From: Panax quinquefolius
Lineage: Eukaryota > Streptophyta > Magnoliopsida > Apiales > Araliaceae
Assembly: GCA_020205615.1 (NCBI GenBank)
Contig: CM035160.1
Coordinates: forward strand, 148,037,991-148,101,990
Reading direction: 5' to 3'
DNA length: 64,000 bases
Shown here: positions 47,201-60,171 of the stretch, in pieces
Layout: the number at the start of each line of letters is the position of its first letter
Position numbering within the stretch: position 1 is the first letter of the stretch
The notes under the pieces: model-generated
Database searches by the model: none
The model's input: the letters and a program-made list of their open reading frames with translations, nothing else
Told to the model about the DNA's origin: nothing
Translations under genes and position numbers: made by a program

Positions 47201-50200
47201 GAAGGAAGTACACAAGTATGTAAGTATTATGTTTTTGTGTCCGTGCTACCAAGTCAAAATAAAATCATAGGCGTTGTAATTGCATGTTTTCCACTTGCAT
47301 TGGAACTGGATTGTGAAAAGTTTTTCCCTGTCACTGCTTCAGCTGGGGGAAAATTACGTAAATTGAACTCGTAGGACTTCCCTTGTCATTTATTGCGATT
47401 TTAATTTTTCTAACATTTTGAATTCTAGAGCATTAGGACAGAAAGTAGTCAACAAGCTGAGACCGGCAAAGTATCCTTTGTTTTTCTTTTATTGGCATGG
47501 TGTAGGCAATGGCGAAAACCCTGCAGCGGAATTCAATGTATCTGTTTTAACTACGCACTATTTGTTTGCCTGCACTATGCCTTCATATTTAAATGTAATA
47601 TTATGGTTATAATCTTGTATCTCTTAGATGTTTCATTCATTCACTTGTCAACTGCTGCCTTTTTACATTTTGATTACTTTCATTCGTAATTGGACATCTT
47701 GTCTTTTTTGTAATTTACTCTGAATAATATGCTTCTGCTGAACTTATATATGATGATGATTCACTCATGCAGCGGCCCTTTTATGAACGTTGGAAGATGC
47801 TTGAGAAAGAAGTGATTGAACCCCGGAACTACGAGCGCCATAATATATATCAGAGTCGAAATCCTTATTACAGATATGACTTGGAACCATTCAGGGTATT
47901 TGTTAAGTTAACAAAAATTGTTCAATCTTCTGACTTTTGCTTCTATATGTGTTGAGTTAATAGCAATTGTTCAATCTCCAAACTTTTGTCTTTTCTATTG
48001 GAACTGGTTATTAATTGCTAACATCCACCAGGTGAGGAGAAAGGATTTTTGGTTGCTCTCAACTGTTACCAAACTCTTAAAGGAGTTTATTCCAAGGCTT
48101 TCCCATGCAGCGGATGGCCTTGTTTTTCAGGTGCAAAGTCCTCCACTCAAATACGATGATGTCATGAACTCTAATAAATTTTCATTTCAATATATTTTTA
48201 TCACAATTTTCTGGTGTAGTGAAAAGTTGGCTTTTAGAATGACATGGTTGTTAGTGATAGACTTTCCAAAAGATTTTATATGCAGTGAAGTACCTTCATG
48301 TTGGGTAGCTCGTTTGTGATATTTGGAGTTCTGATGTTTGTAACCAATGGTCATGCAATATGTTCAATTCTTGTGAATCTGTGTTGAACTGCTCCCTAGA
48401 TTTGGCTTATTCCGGATGAGATTAATGTAGATAATCAGAATTCTTAATTCATGTCTCTGATAATGATTTCATACGCTCCTTGTATGCTAGGGTTGGGATG
48501 ATCCTTATGTCCCTCGCACACATGAAGGACTCCTAAAGTGGAAATATCCGGAAATGAACTCGGTTGACTTTCTCTTTGAGGTTGTATCATTAACTCAGCT
48601 ATAGTTATAGTAGCTATGTTGTTGTGTATTGTTTCCTCTTTCCTCTCCCCTATTTGCTGCAATTTCCAATAGTTTGGCTTACTGTGGACAGATGGTTGAC
48701 GATCGCCAGCTACTTTTTCTTCATGAACGAGGAAAGAAAAAACTGATGGATGGGAACAAGATTGTTTTCAATGGTTAGTGTATTTTTTTCTTTTCATTTA
48801 TTATCTTCCTCTATTAGAGATTGGGTTAGAATTTTGGCAATATCTGCACTGTTAGGAAAGCCCAGATTTGGGAATATCTACACATGCACCTACAAGAATA
48901 TGACATTGAGTACTGAAAAATCTATAAAATATGAGCCTGTAAACTACAAAACAACTTTAGAAGGTGATTTTCCTGAAAATTCAGAGCATCTGGTAACTAC
49001 CAGGCTGCAGTTGTGATTTTTTATTTAAATTTTTGGAATTGAGGGTATCTGAAAAGTTGAGAGCATCTGCATGGGCTATCATCCATTTCACAAAACCATG
49101 TATTGGGTAAGTTACGTAAGTCCGGACATAATCCTGCACGGGTACCTCTTGGAGTTGGCATGGTTCAGTCATGTGGCTCCCCTCTTGTTGAAGTGGAATA
49201 CATGCCATTGACTCACTCCTTTTGAAGGTTATGAGAGAACTTAGGTACGGGGAGCTGTACCTGACAGTCATGAAATTTATCAAATTTGATAAGTATTTTT
49301 CAAGTGGTTAATTCTCTTCTGGGACCTCCTGTTTTTCATAATCTATACACTTGAGAATTCCCATGGTAACTAGGAGCTCTTATGTAAGACGCTCTCTTTA
49401 AGACGTAGATAGAGGAAGCAACTTGGTAACTTGCATTATCGTACTTGTGAGAACACACCCCGGATAGAGCAATATAGAAATATAAGTATCTCGTTGCCAA
49501 TTCGATAAACTGGCCTCAAAAAATGTAGTCAGTTTTTTCTGGTATGTGCAAGTCCTTGTATTTTATGTGTTTTTTTATCGTTTCATTTATTTTTTCTTGT
49601 CCTGTAAATTGTAATTCAGCAAGGTGAAGAAGCTGTCATACTACACTTACATTTCTGAACTTTACTTGATATGCCTATTAGTTCCCTACCCCATGGGGTA
49701 ATGCTACAGATTCAAAAAAAAAAATACAAAGTAGCTTAACTGTAATTAGTTGATGATTCATCATACATGGGTGGTCCCAATGCATATTATCAACCACAAC
49801 TATACCCATCATTTTTTATTCACTTTTAGTAACCATTCTTTAGTCAACAAAGCACTATTGGCTGGGCATGTGCATACTGCTGGTACAAACTAGTTTATAA
49901 AACTATGTTGATTTATCTGTGGCTGAGGTTGCCCTCTTACTTCCCAAAATGATTGTTCTATTATTTAGTGTATGCCCTTCAACATCATCCGCTACCATCA
50001 CCGACTCTGAGGGTGGTGATGGTTTAAGTTCAACGGAGGAGGTGTATGGTAGGAAGCCTCTTCATTATGTTTAGTTTTAAGTTCTCATGTCTAATAGCTA
50101 GCATCTTGCTATACGTAGTTGGCAGATTTCACTGTTCAAAATAAACATGTACGTTAAGACACTAATATAAATGCCTTAATTTTTGAAAATAGCTATCACA

Positions 50201-50794
50201 TTTTCAAGGCTACATTTATAGTTGATGCACACAATTAAGCAGCAAATTGAGTCTCTGTTACTTCAGAGCTGATCTCTTGGATTTGAACGAGTGATCTAAT
50301 TGGTGCTGGGATTTTGTGTGTTTGTTGTTATGCCTAATTTTATAATGTGGTTTTTGTGTTTTCCTTCTGTTATTTCATTTCATTCTATTGAGCTTTTGCT
50401 TGCTCTGTAAACATTGAAGGTGGAGATGATACCGATCCCTCGTCATACACTGGTAAGATTGTTGAGTGTTCTTGGGATTCCGAGGAAAATGTATGGATCT
50501 GTATGCGGGTCAGGACAGATAAAGCAACCCCAAATGATTTCAACACCTACAGAAAGGTCAGCCAGATGCTAATTATATTTATTTTTTGTTTCAATACTGA
50601 CATTTTATCTCCAGTTTGATTAAATGTTACACTCACTGAATTGAAAACAGGTCATGAGAAGTATAAAGGACAATATCACAGAGGACATCTTGTTGAATGA
50701 AATCAATGAGATTATTCGCCTGCCAATGTATGCAGATAGGATACGGAGTGATAGCAAAGCCGCACACCACTCTAATTCAGCACGACGTAGGTGA
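38225..50794 (+). CDS. Bifunctional mRNA capping enzyme (RNA triphosphatase + guanylyltransferase)
   Basis: Seventeen coding exons: 38225-38380, 40348-40485, 41119-41270, 42165-42248, 42358-42420, 43833-43967, 44057-44263, 44664-44783, 45313-45362, 46278-46440, 46556-46693, 47773-47895, 48032-48130, 48491-48580, 48692-48773, 50420-50556 and 50651-50794. The product is ~693 residues if one missing base in the second coding exon is allowed for. It caps nascent RNA polymerase II transcripts in the nucleus. The N-terminal half is a cysteine-phosphatase-type triphosphatase (HCTHGHNRTG; Cys218, Arg224). The C-terminal half is a nucleotidyltransferase with motif I TWKADGTRYM (Lys385 takes GMP), LLDGEMIID, RYLIYDMMAI, ADGLVFQ, LLKWKY and VRTDKATPND. 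Fusion of the two is the usual plant/animal form. A one-base shortage near 40386 (CC where CCC is expected) breaks the frame. The ATG at 38225 gives MIGSMDLNASP; 38237 (MDLNASP) is an alternative start. Confidence 0.93.
43351..43466. repeat. 38-bp direct repeat in a capping enzyme intron
   Basis: Identical 38-base copies at 43351-43388 and 43429-43466 (starting TATCTTAACACAGAAGTCCA) are separated by 40 bases. They lie in the 1.4 kb intron between coding exons 5 and 6, next to short CT-rich repeats (about 43080-43130). It could be a fragment of an unrecognised element. Confidence 0.85.
48774..50419 (+). other. Long intron of the capping enzyme gene
   Basis: A 1.6 kb intron, much longer than its neighbours. 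It contains an A-rich tract (about 49716-49728) and an exon-like G+C-richer patch at 49975-50048, bounded by AG and GT. Included in the coding frame, that patch would bring a stop, so it is not part of the main product. Confidence 0.45.
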
Positions 50795-52265
50795 TGAGCG
50801 TACTCAAGGAATAGACAGTCATTGTGTCAGCACCAGTGGAAACTAGCAGTAGGACAACACCCACCGTTTTTCAGGTGTATGGTGCTGCTCATGAACAAAA
50901 GCAGATTCACATTGATGTTGGGTAGTGGCCCAGGCCTATGAGCAAAATAGTCATTGGGAATAATTGTTAAGTAGTTGCCCGCGGTAGTACTGTAAGTGTG
51001 CTAATTGGTGAGTTGTATGATCCAGTTGGTACGTCTGAATAGTCCTCAACATCAAGCTAAACGGTCTTTATATGAGTTTTTCAGGCGGAAGAAATAGCAA
51101 TAGGGTTACCATGTATATCAGCTTTATTTAGTTGTTGATATTTAAGAAATTCAGCCTTTTTCAAGTCCCTAATTATCTCTTTCATATAGGTTCTACATCA
51201 ATCCCCTATGACGGTATCATGTGTTCAACCATTGATGGGATTTCATCAAAATCTTTCATTCTTTTTGCCTTTTCTACTCTATTTTGCCCCTTTCTCTAGT
51301 TTGGAGCTTTGGCAAAGGCTGCTTTATGGATTTCTTTGAGAAATCTGAGTCGTCAGCCTCTGAGCTTCTTCATTGGCTTATCCTTGGTTATGGTGGCCTT
51401 GTGTTTAGATTAGATATTTGGATCATTTGTTAGCTTAGTTATTTGATGAAGGTGATAATGATCCAGCATAAAGAGCACACGAGTATATATCAAGCACAAA
51501 ATCCGCAAAATGTCGTCTCCTTGTTGCTGGTTTAGAGTGTTGGTTCATATAGAAAAGCCACAAGTACTACATGCTACTGAATTTCATATCTGAAACACAA
51601 ACCAAATGAACCCAATTCAGTTTTGATAACTGGAATTTGCTCAAACCCTGATTAGGATCGATCCTAATCAGATTTTTGATTGTTGGGTGTTGTTTAAGCA
51701 CTCTTGATTGAGCAAAAAGCACTCTTCTCAAATTAAGCACTGGTGAGAAGTGAGCATGATAGCTTGTTGAGGCTATTATAATTCATATATTAATCTGCAC
51801 TTTTTCAGTATCAATAGACCAATGGCTAATTTAGTTGATTCTAACTAATGAAGATAAAGAAATATGATCACTCCTCATTCTCAAATTTATGTCCCACTCA
51901 TATGGAACAATTAAAGAGGAAAATAAAACAGAAAGGGCAAAAGGAACTTTTCTACCACTACATTCATTCAACATAAAGGTCAAAATTTATCTCCAACATT
52001 TGTCTTTTCTTTAAATAAAGAGTGCAAGACCAAATCTCCTCTTTTCACTCAAATCTACTATGAATCTTAAGCTCAAAATGATAAAAGAATTAAGACATTG
52101 TTTTACTTTGTCCCAAGAACAAACATATTATAAATTGTAGATGCAAGTTACCATTTCAACCTTGAGACCTTAAAGAATGAATCAAAATTTCTGCTCTAGA
52201 ATATGTGCATTTTTTTCTCTTTCTTTTGATGGGGTATTTTGGATATTAATTTTTTTTGCTTGAAT
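50795..52265. other. Convergent 3' region between the capping enzyme and PHT4 genes
   Basis: It holds the 3' UTR of the capping enzyme and probably that of the transporter on the other strand. No further gene, repeat or RNA is supported. Confidence 0.5.
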
Positions 52266-55200
52266 CTAAAAGACACGCTCTCCGGTAGCATAGAGGTTCC
52301 AGAAGATGGCTGTTACAAAATACAGACCGGCTGTGACAGTAAGGAATGCTTGAAAAGATCCCAGCCATTGTACAAAGTAACCTGTTCCAATTGTACTGAT
52401 TATTGCTGCCAATGTTCCAGCCGAATTTGAAATCCCTATTTGACAAGTTTTGAAATGGAAAATAGTCATTACCTCACAGACTGGAAATGGAAAATGTTAA
52501 ACAACACCAGTATTGGGTATAATCGAGAACATACCATGGAGGAAACCTGCATACTGGGGTGCTATATCCTGATTAAACGACCACGGAAACTATATTAGAA
52601 CACCGGTGAGATGAAAAATATGGACATACAAGATTATAATAACTTCTCTAAGAACTCGGTGAAGGCTCCAGCTATAAAGATAAAAGTTAAGTGATCGCAA
52701 CTTGAACTTACTTGCATATTTAGTAGAAATCCAGCTTGGCTGAAAGAGCTTAAGCTCAGAGCTATTGTCATGAATATGGATGCAACCACCGGTGTCTTGG
52801 CAAAGTTTAAACAAAGTAATGCCACTCCAGGACCAATGAAACCAATAGACTGCCAGTTCAAGACAATATATCAATGTTGATGATTATTTCAACCAGCTTT
52901 AACTAAAACCAGAATACTTTGTATGGCTAATTTTGAGGAATAGCTAGATATATTATGTACACGGGATGTTAGGTATTGTTCTTATGACAAAGTCAGATAC
53001 TTTATGGTTTTTCCTTCATGACAGTCTCAAACTAATTTCCTTCTGTGAGTCTAAAGAGTTACCTGCATAATTTTCCTGGTAAATGTTAAAGTTTTTCCTG
53101 ATTTAATTAGGAAATCTGACATTGCCCCAGCAATGTAGCCTGAAATTGCCATTGTTCCCCATGGGACTGCACTAAACCATGCTGCTTGCTTCAAGTTCAC
53201 ATTGAACACCTATTTGAACAAATGTGAACAAAAAATTAATTAAATAAGATCAACATTCTGGAATATTCAATATAGGTAGGAATCACGTTGAAATGATGTG
53301 GATAGACAGATGCAATAACAGTTAATTTGACATGGGAGGTTGTGATTCCAAGGAATTGGTGAACAGCTTGAAGGAAAACTCGGTATAATAAAAAGAATAG
53401 AAAAGTATACTCAGAAAAAGGAAGTTTGGAGGAAATTGTTACTCACAGTTTTAAAATAAACAGGCATCCATGAAAGAAGAACAAAATATCCCTGCACAAA
53501 GAATGTTTTTCAACTTAATAATTCAACAGCTAAAGCGATAACTAATAGCATAAGTACTTTAATAGTCCAAGTAAAAAGCAGTAGTAAAACGAGAAAAAGA
53601 AGCCTACCCAATTGTTAGTAACGTTTGCAAAAATGATTGCCCATGTAGGCATTTTCGAAAATAGAAGGCGTATGGGAGGAAGTTTTCCCTTGTTAAGGGG
53701 AGAATCAGACTTCCCAGCTTGGATCAACCGTAATTCTGATTTGCTAATAGAATGGCTTTCTTGTGGATCATTTGACACACGATATGCCCACATAGTTAGC
53801 CAGAGCAGTCCCAGAGATGAGAAGAGAATGAAAGGACCAGAAAGTCCTATTGTTGACATTGCTAGAGGTGTTAGTACTAATCCCGCAACATTTCCGAGAT
53901 GAAAGCCTCCCATAGATAATCCAACGGCAGTTGCTCGTTCATGGGTGGGAAACCACCTAAACAAAGTAGATAAATTAGTATGGCAATGGTTATAATGTTA
54001 TATTATTTGCTAACATATTAAGTATAAAATTTATCATATCTGCAGGGACCAACATTTCTAGAGTTCAAAGTACAACAAAGTGTTTTGTGAGGGTAACATA
54101 AGATTGATACCAAGACCTATCAGCTTAAAGTTTTCTTAAGCTGCGGTCAAAATGTGTATTGGAGACTTCATTATGGACACCCCAACATGTTTATTTTTTA
54201 TTGATTAACAAAACAATGCGTTACCTTGATAGAAGGATGTTCATGGAAGGTAAAGCTACTCCTTCAGCAAGTCCAAAGAAAGCACGAACAGCCAAGAGGC
54301 TGGTTGTAGAGTGATTTGCAGCCCATGGCGTGAGGAGAGTGGCCAAAGACCACAAGGCCACCCCCCAAGCAATCACTCTCTTTCCTCCATATTTGTCTAC
54401 CAAGGCTCCTCCAATGACTGATGAAAATATGTATCCCCAAAGAAATGATGACTGTACATAAAATAGAGAGTTGAAACATTATTTTTTTATAGGTACATTT
54501 GGACCAAAGTATGGGGATTGGAAACAGTGAGCTCAAGGTTATTTCTCCATTTCTCCCACCCCTTTTGGTTCAGCTAGAAACATCACATCATCAGCACTTC
54601 ATGTGATCAAATATGATTAATAATTAAGGTTATTAAACCTCACAAAGTACATTGACTACACTCATTCTTGTCCAATTGTAAGATCAAGATAAGGATATCT
54701 CAAATTTCATTTTATTTAACTTCTGATAAGGTTGTATCAAACTAACTCCAATATCATGATAAAACTTGAGCTGCCTCATTTTTAAGAGTTTCAGAACTTG
54801 AAGAAACATGGTTATAAATTTCTTCCAGTGCCTGCTCGTGTAGACTCCACCAGCAGGTGAAGAGGTTGTTTAATCTCACATATAATTAAAAGGTAACAAA
54901 TTTCTAACAGATTTTGAAACGTGTGGCATCCTCGGCTGCCATTTAAAAGGAAGAATAACAAAATATTCATGACACCTCATTTAAGACCTATTTATTACTC
55001 ATGGCTAAATGACTCTTTCAGCAAAGGCCTAAATTACATATTCAGTAGTTTTTCCTTCAAGTCAACCAAATTATGTTCTCTTTTCCTTATTTTTTTTTCC
55101 GAAAAAAGTAAACAAACAAATTAAGAAAGAAAGAAAGAAAGGTTTTTGGTAAATGACTCTTTCAGTTCTTGGTTGTGTACTGGTTCCCACATATTAGGAC

Positions 55201-56185
55201 CCTATGATTGGAAGAATAAACACGAAAACCCAATAGAGTATGTGATGGACCACATGGCTGAGGGTTTTTACAGACAGTTCAGATGGCAACCAACCAACAA
55301 CCACCAAAACTCCAAAACAAATACTCCTACAAGTATCTCACTTGAACTTTTCTTTACTCATTTCATTCTTCCACTCAAAAATCACAACAAACGTGAATCA
55401 AAATGCAGACAAAAACCAAATTTCCCATACTTAACCAAATCCACACTTTTCTTAAAAAATGATGAATCACCAACACTAACCCAAAAAATATATAAAAACA
55501 AATATAGAATGACAAATACAATAGATTTAAACTTACAGAACATATATGCATTAATATTTTTAAACTACAAATCACAACACTACTTTTCTTTTTAATTATT
55601 TTTTTTATTCATTCTAGATTTGAGTACTATTACACCATTGTAGCCAACAATATTTAGCAATAAATTTGAAAATCTAAAATTTCTCTAAAAAAGTCATTGT
55701 TTTGAACCGATAAAGTATATAAATATACAACAAGTTTGCGTTACCTGAACAATACCCAAGAAAGAGCTGCTCCAACCATGTTTGGCAGCAAGAGGAACGA
55801 TGGCAACAGACATTACAACTCTATCTGCATTGCACAAACACATAACACACGCCATTAAAGCCACCACCTTGAACCTCTCCTGCATGATGAAATTACCTTC
55901 TTGACCTCTCCCTCCCACTAGCAATCCCCTCTCTATCCCCTCCGCCGTACACCTTACCTCCCCTCCTCTCACTTTCTTCTTATCATTTTCATTCTTTACA
56001 ACATAATCCCCTATCGTTCTTATCCTCCTATCACATCCCCCAAAAGATAATAAATTTCCCCACTTTCTTTGATTGTTAGGCTGAAATCCCAAATGGGTTT
56101 TCCTAAAACTGATCAAGCTCGAATGGGTATTAGAAAATTTTGAAAAATGTAGGCCAGATTTAGTGGTGGGAGTAACGGCTGCCAT
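52266..56185 (-). CDS. PHT4;2: Plastid phosphate/anion transporter, PHT4 family (PHT4;2-like)
   Basis: Eight exons on the minus strand join in frame: 55745-56185, 54225-54451, 53608-53956, 53447-53491, 53063-53209, 52712-52849, 52535-52568 and 52266-52435. They give 516 residues, the usual length. The first ~100 residues are Ser/Thr- and basic-rich, like a transit peptide. A 12-segment major facilitator body then starts at RFKVVALMACVMCLCNADR. Family blocks are complete: FLWGYIFSSVIGGALVDKYG, RAFFGLAEGVALPSMNILLS, RWFPTHERATAVGLSMGGF, NNWGYFVLLSWMPVYF and DIAPQYAGFLHGISNSAGT. Members move phosphate and other anions across plastid membranes using H+ or Na+ gradients. Assignment to member 2 rests on similarity as I recall it and on the neighbours CAC3 and DET2. 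All junctions are GT-AG and no frame break is seen. Confidence 0.9.
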
Positions 56186-57817
56186 GAGAGAGAAATTACT
56201 AGAGAGATGAAAAATAAGTATATCTGATTAATGTAAAGTATAACTCCTTGGATGAATCATTAATGTAAGTTTAATTGATCCACAAATGGGTTTTTTCTGC
56301 TGGTGGAGAGGACGAATTTAAAGGGGGAAGTACAGAAAGAAACAGAGGAGTTTGTTCAGGGGTTGGTGAGTGTATTTTCGATAGTCAAAACTATAAGAAT
56401 TGATATTTTCACATTTATTTTTAATAATTTTACAAAATCTTTACTCACATGAACATAGAGCCTACATATTTGTTCATGTGATATAGATTTATCATGTTGT
56501 AATTGTAATTTGAGATAAATAAAGTTCAATGAATGTGGATATTATCGTAGACACTAAATGTGTGAAGATAGTACACTACTAATAATTAATAAATGTAATA
56601 AAATTTAGAGAGAGATTATCTTGAATATCTAAATTAGGTTATTAATTACTCTTTTTATCCATACATGACGTTTTAGATAATTTTATTTTATTTTTAAATT
56701 ATTTGATATTTTATATAATTTAAAAAAATAATTACAAATTTTCCAAATTTATATTTTATGAAAAAATATTATAGATGAGATAAATATATGATAAATAATA
56801 TTATAAATAATTAATATTATATTTAATATTATGAATACAATTATTTTTTAATTTTTATGCATAAATCTAAAACTTCATATTTTAATACGGAGATAGTATT
56901 TATGTAATTATGAGATGAAGCAAATATAATAAATGTGGAGTGACCATAGATTGACCTTTAATATTTACTTCCCCAACTACCTTTAGTGACAAAACTTAAC
57001 CCTATCCATTTCAGGATTTTGTGACAAGGCATTAATATTAGAATGAGTCCCGGTAAATTTATACCGAATTGTAGTAATTGCCAAATTTATCAATACATAA
57101 AATTTATTATCAAGGTTTGGAAATAAATTAATTTTAAAATATTTAATTTTTGAAGTCAAACGATAATATATATATTAAATTTCAAACAGATATAAACTTA
57201 AATTGATTATGTATTACGATAAATTTATGTCGAATTCTTATTACAAAGCGTATTAATACATAAAATTAGTAAGAATTATGCCCAACTTATTATATATTTC
57301 CTTAAAAAATTATTACTAATATTTATCAAATAGTGAACGTAAAGATTCATAATATATATTATTTTCTTATTAAAATTGAACCACGTATATAGGGTTGTCA
57401 CAATTGTATATTCTTTTATGACATCATTTTGGACGCGTTCAGATTGATTAAAATTGAAAGATATTAACTAATAGACCGTGAGTAATTATTTACGAATTTG
57501 ACTTGCCTAAAAATATCATAGTACTATAATAACTACTTGTAAAAAGATGGTCTTTTTTGTGGGAAAAAAGAAGAAGAAGAAGAATAACAGAGGAGATTAT
57601 TTTTACAAAAGAGTATTTTAGATATACCCGTCTTTCAATATTTCAAATTAGATACACGATCCGTACCATATTAAACGTTTTAATTTTATTTTTAGGATAT
57701 TTTATAATAAATATTTTTATTCGAGAGTATTTTATCGACCTTCATGTGGATCAAAGAAAGCGACATTAGAAGGGCTTTAGAAGACTCTTTGGATGAAATC
57801 TATGGAGAGGTTGGAGG
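56186..57817. other. Upstream region of the PHT4 gene and intergenic DNA
   Basis: 56186-56450 should be the leader and promoter of the transporter. The rest is very AT-rich. It includes a Stowaway-like MITE (56649-56896). No other gene is supported. Confidence 0.5.
56649..56896. mobile_element. Stowaway-like MITE
   Basis: A 248-base AT-rich element. The left end reads CTCTTTTTATCCATACATGA and the right end, on the opposite strand, CTATCTCCGTATTAAAATAT. TA flanks it at 56647-56648 and 56897-56898. The termini are degenerate but keep the family pattern. Confidence 0.6.
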
Positions 57818-58405
57818 TGTTGAATTCGACGTCCAAGGTCCTTTTGGTAGGAGCCTCATCTTAGTGAATGAGCTTGGGTTTGGCTTACGAGCACTTTTGG
57901 TCTGAGCCTTATCCTGTCGTGTAATTTTCGGGGTTGGGTCTTCAAGTCCTTTGGGCCGAAGCCCAGACCTGATGGTGGGATTGTTTTGGCCTGCACAGTG
58001 GGCTCTCTTGCGTGCAGAGTTCGGGATCCTAATCATAATTGAATAAGGTAACTCCAAAGGTAGTGATTGGATTGGATTCCACTTGTACCTTTTAAGTAGA
58101 TTGTGTTGGACCCAAGTTATGACAACTACCATGGCTAGGAGTCCTAATCCGACTCGGAGAAGGATTCTAAAGGCGGTGAACATTATAAATATAAGGCCAA
58201 GGTTACAATTAACAGGTAATACCTACTTTTGAGCACTAAACACTTAGCCTCCATTGTTAAACCTTGAGAACGGCTTGTACTTATTCTCACACCGGAGCTA
58301 TCCCCCGACGGTACAAGCCATCAAGCTTCTGTGTGATCTGTTATTGTGCAGGTTCTAGCGCGTGGATTCTGTGATTGGACGCGCCGACGAAACTTGGCGT
58401 TAACA
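57818..58405 (+). repeat. 5' LTR of a Tat-like Gypsy element
   Basis: The right end is clear: GGCGTTAACA at 58396-58405, directly followed by a primer site. Stretches match the TE0 LTR (CCTCCATTGTTAA, TATTGTGCAGG, CTTGGCGTTAACA). The left end is set at TGTTGAATTC because it gives a length like that of TE0; it is uncertain, as no partner LTR is visible to confirm it. Confidence 0.6.
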
Positions 58406-58424
58406 TTGGCGCTAGAAGGAGGGG
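58406..58424 (+). other. Primer binding site of the Tat-like element
   Basis: TTGGCGCTAGAAGGAGGGG directly follows the LTR. The same motif, slightly damaged, follows the TE0 5' LTR on the minus strand. Confidence 0.7.
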
Positions 58425-58467
58425 TTTAGTGTTCTTACAATCACAACCCAACTTTTTCGGTGACAGG

Positions 58468-60171
58468 CCATGGCAAGTAAGGAAAACAGTGCCTCTAACC
58501 AGGAAAAGACAAAGACCCACCAAACCACACTGGTGAGGGGGTCGGTGAAAGATAGACTGGGCTCTCGAGTCTAGGGAGATCAGGAGGAACCGACTGCTTC
58601 TCTCCGGCGAAGACTCTTTCATGACAGCCATCATACCCCCAACCAGGCTAGTCGTGCGGATGAGAACCGTTCTCGGGCATTGGAGGTTCACAGGGGAAGG
58701 ACCGAGGGGAGAACAATCGAGATCGGAGGAGTTCATTACGCTAAAAAGATACAATGAGAACAAGGGACGCCATGTTGGCCCTACGCCTTGGCGGAGAGGA
58801 ACTCGAGCAATGAGATGGCGAAGGTGGGTGGAAGCGGAAGCCACCTCAAAAGGCGTAGGCATCGAGCCAATCCGGGCCACCTCGACGGGAAAGGTTGGAA
58901 ATGAAAGGGCGAGCATCGCGATCGGCCGCGAGAAGGAAGTAGAATGAGGAGTCGTTCGCCGGATCGAAGATCGGACCGTCGAGGCGGTCGGGACATAGGA
59001 GGAGAGGCGTGACCCACGAATACGGGAGGGCGGACCCGATCGATCGCCCCTCGTAAGGAGGAGTCAGACCCCTCGTCCGAAAAGGTGGTGAATTGGAGAA
59101 GTTGATGTCGGCTAAAAATTCGTTAGGGACACCTTCGGCTTGCTTAGGGTCACCTTTCTCGCCGGAGATCAATCAGGAGATAGTCGACCCCAAAAAGAAG
59201 ATGCCTCCGATGGAGACTTACGATGGGATGGGGGATCCATATGACCACTCAGTCGGGTATGATAGGTTGATGACATACTATGGACACTTTTTGACCGCCA
59301 AGTGTCATATGTTCTCAACAACTTTGAAAAAGAGATACCGAGAGTGGATGGGAACCTGGCGACGGATCGATTAACTCACAGGTGATCTTGGGAAAAATTT
59401 CATGCTCGGTCGTGATTGAACAACAGAGGCGGGAAAGATCATGCGACTTCACTCATGCAGTCGGAAGTCGGATGAAAGCTGGGTCGATGCGTCAAAAGGT
59501 TCCGAGAGGTCGTGGGATCGGTGGCGGAGTTGAATTTCCCACAAGCCTTGGGATTCTTCCTTCTACCGGATGGACATCGGGAAATCGAAGAAGTTGATGA
59601 AGGATCTGGTGATCAATCCTCTGGCAGATTTAACAGAGGCCTTCCACCGAGCCGAAGGCCACATAAAAATGAAGAGGCAATGGGGAACTTCAAACCGCAC
59701 TCCCAATCTTATGAGAAGTCCGTGGATTGGGATAAGCAGAGTTATCGTAAGTCGGATAATCGGGGAGGTCGGGATAACTATGGTAAGAAAAGCTATAATG
59801 GGGGGAGGGGGTTTGGGTAGTGGACGACCACCCTTCCCGAGTAAAAATGTCAACAAAGTATACACCGCCCTCAACACTGACCGAGTTAAAATACTGGAGG
59901 AGATGCGGAACAAGCCCTTTTTCGAACCATGCCAAGCGATCCCGAAGTCTGGGAAGAGGGGTCGGGACAAATATTGTGCGTATCATCAGTGTCGGGGGCA
60001 TACGACGGAGGAGTGCAACAACCTGAAAGATCTGATAGAGAAGAACGTCCAGAATGGGCAACTAGTGCAGTATATGGTCGGGCGAGAAAGCTCGGAAGCC
60101 CCCCAGGAGGAGAACAGGGAACCGACTCGGGAAGCACAGCCGCAACCGCACCCACAAGCTCGAGGGGTCAT
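58468..60171 (+). pseudogene. Tat-like Gypsy gag, frame-shifted and cut by a copia element
   Basis: Capsid-like pieces in different frames include PPMETYDGMGDPYDH and MTYYGHFLTAKCHMFSTTLK (about 59194-59330), then ELNFPQALGFF and KSKKLMKDLVINPLADLTEA. Near 59970-60040 lies a CCHC-like knuckle in the form CAYHQCRGHTTEECNNLKDL, usual in Tat/Athila-type gag. The frame runs on to PHPQARGVI and stops abruptly at 60171 where the copia LTR begins. Protease and pol are not in the window. Confidence 0.8.

Noticed and set aside
47418..47470. Possible extra capping-enzyme exon (SIRTESSQQAETGK frame) with AG and GT borders
   Set aside because: The flanking exons (46556-46693 and 47773-47895) already join in phase and match the family without it.
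53612..53902. 96-residue plus-strand ORF
   Set aside because: It is antisense to a conserved PHT4 exon.
58341..59172. Long minus-strand ORFs in the Tat-like element (up to 191 residues)
   Set aside because: They are shadows of the gag leader and gag frames on the plus strand. They have no domain and do not sit at the antisense-ORF position near a 3' LTR.
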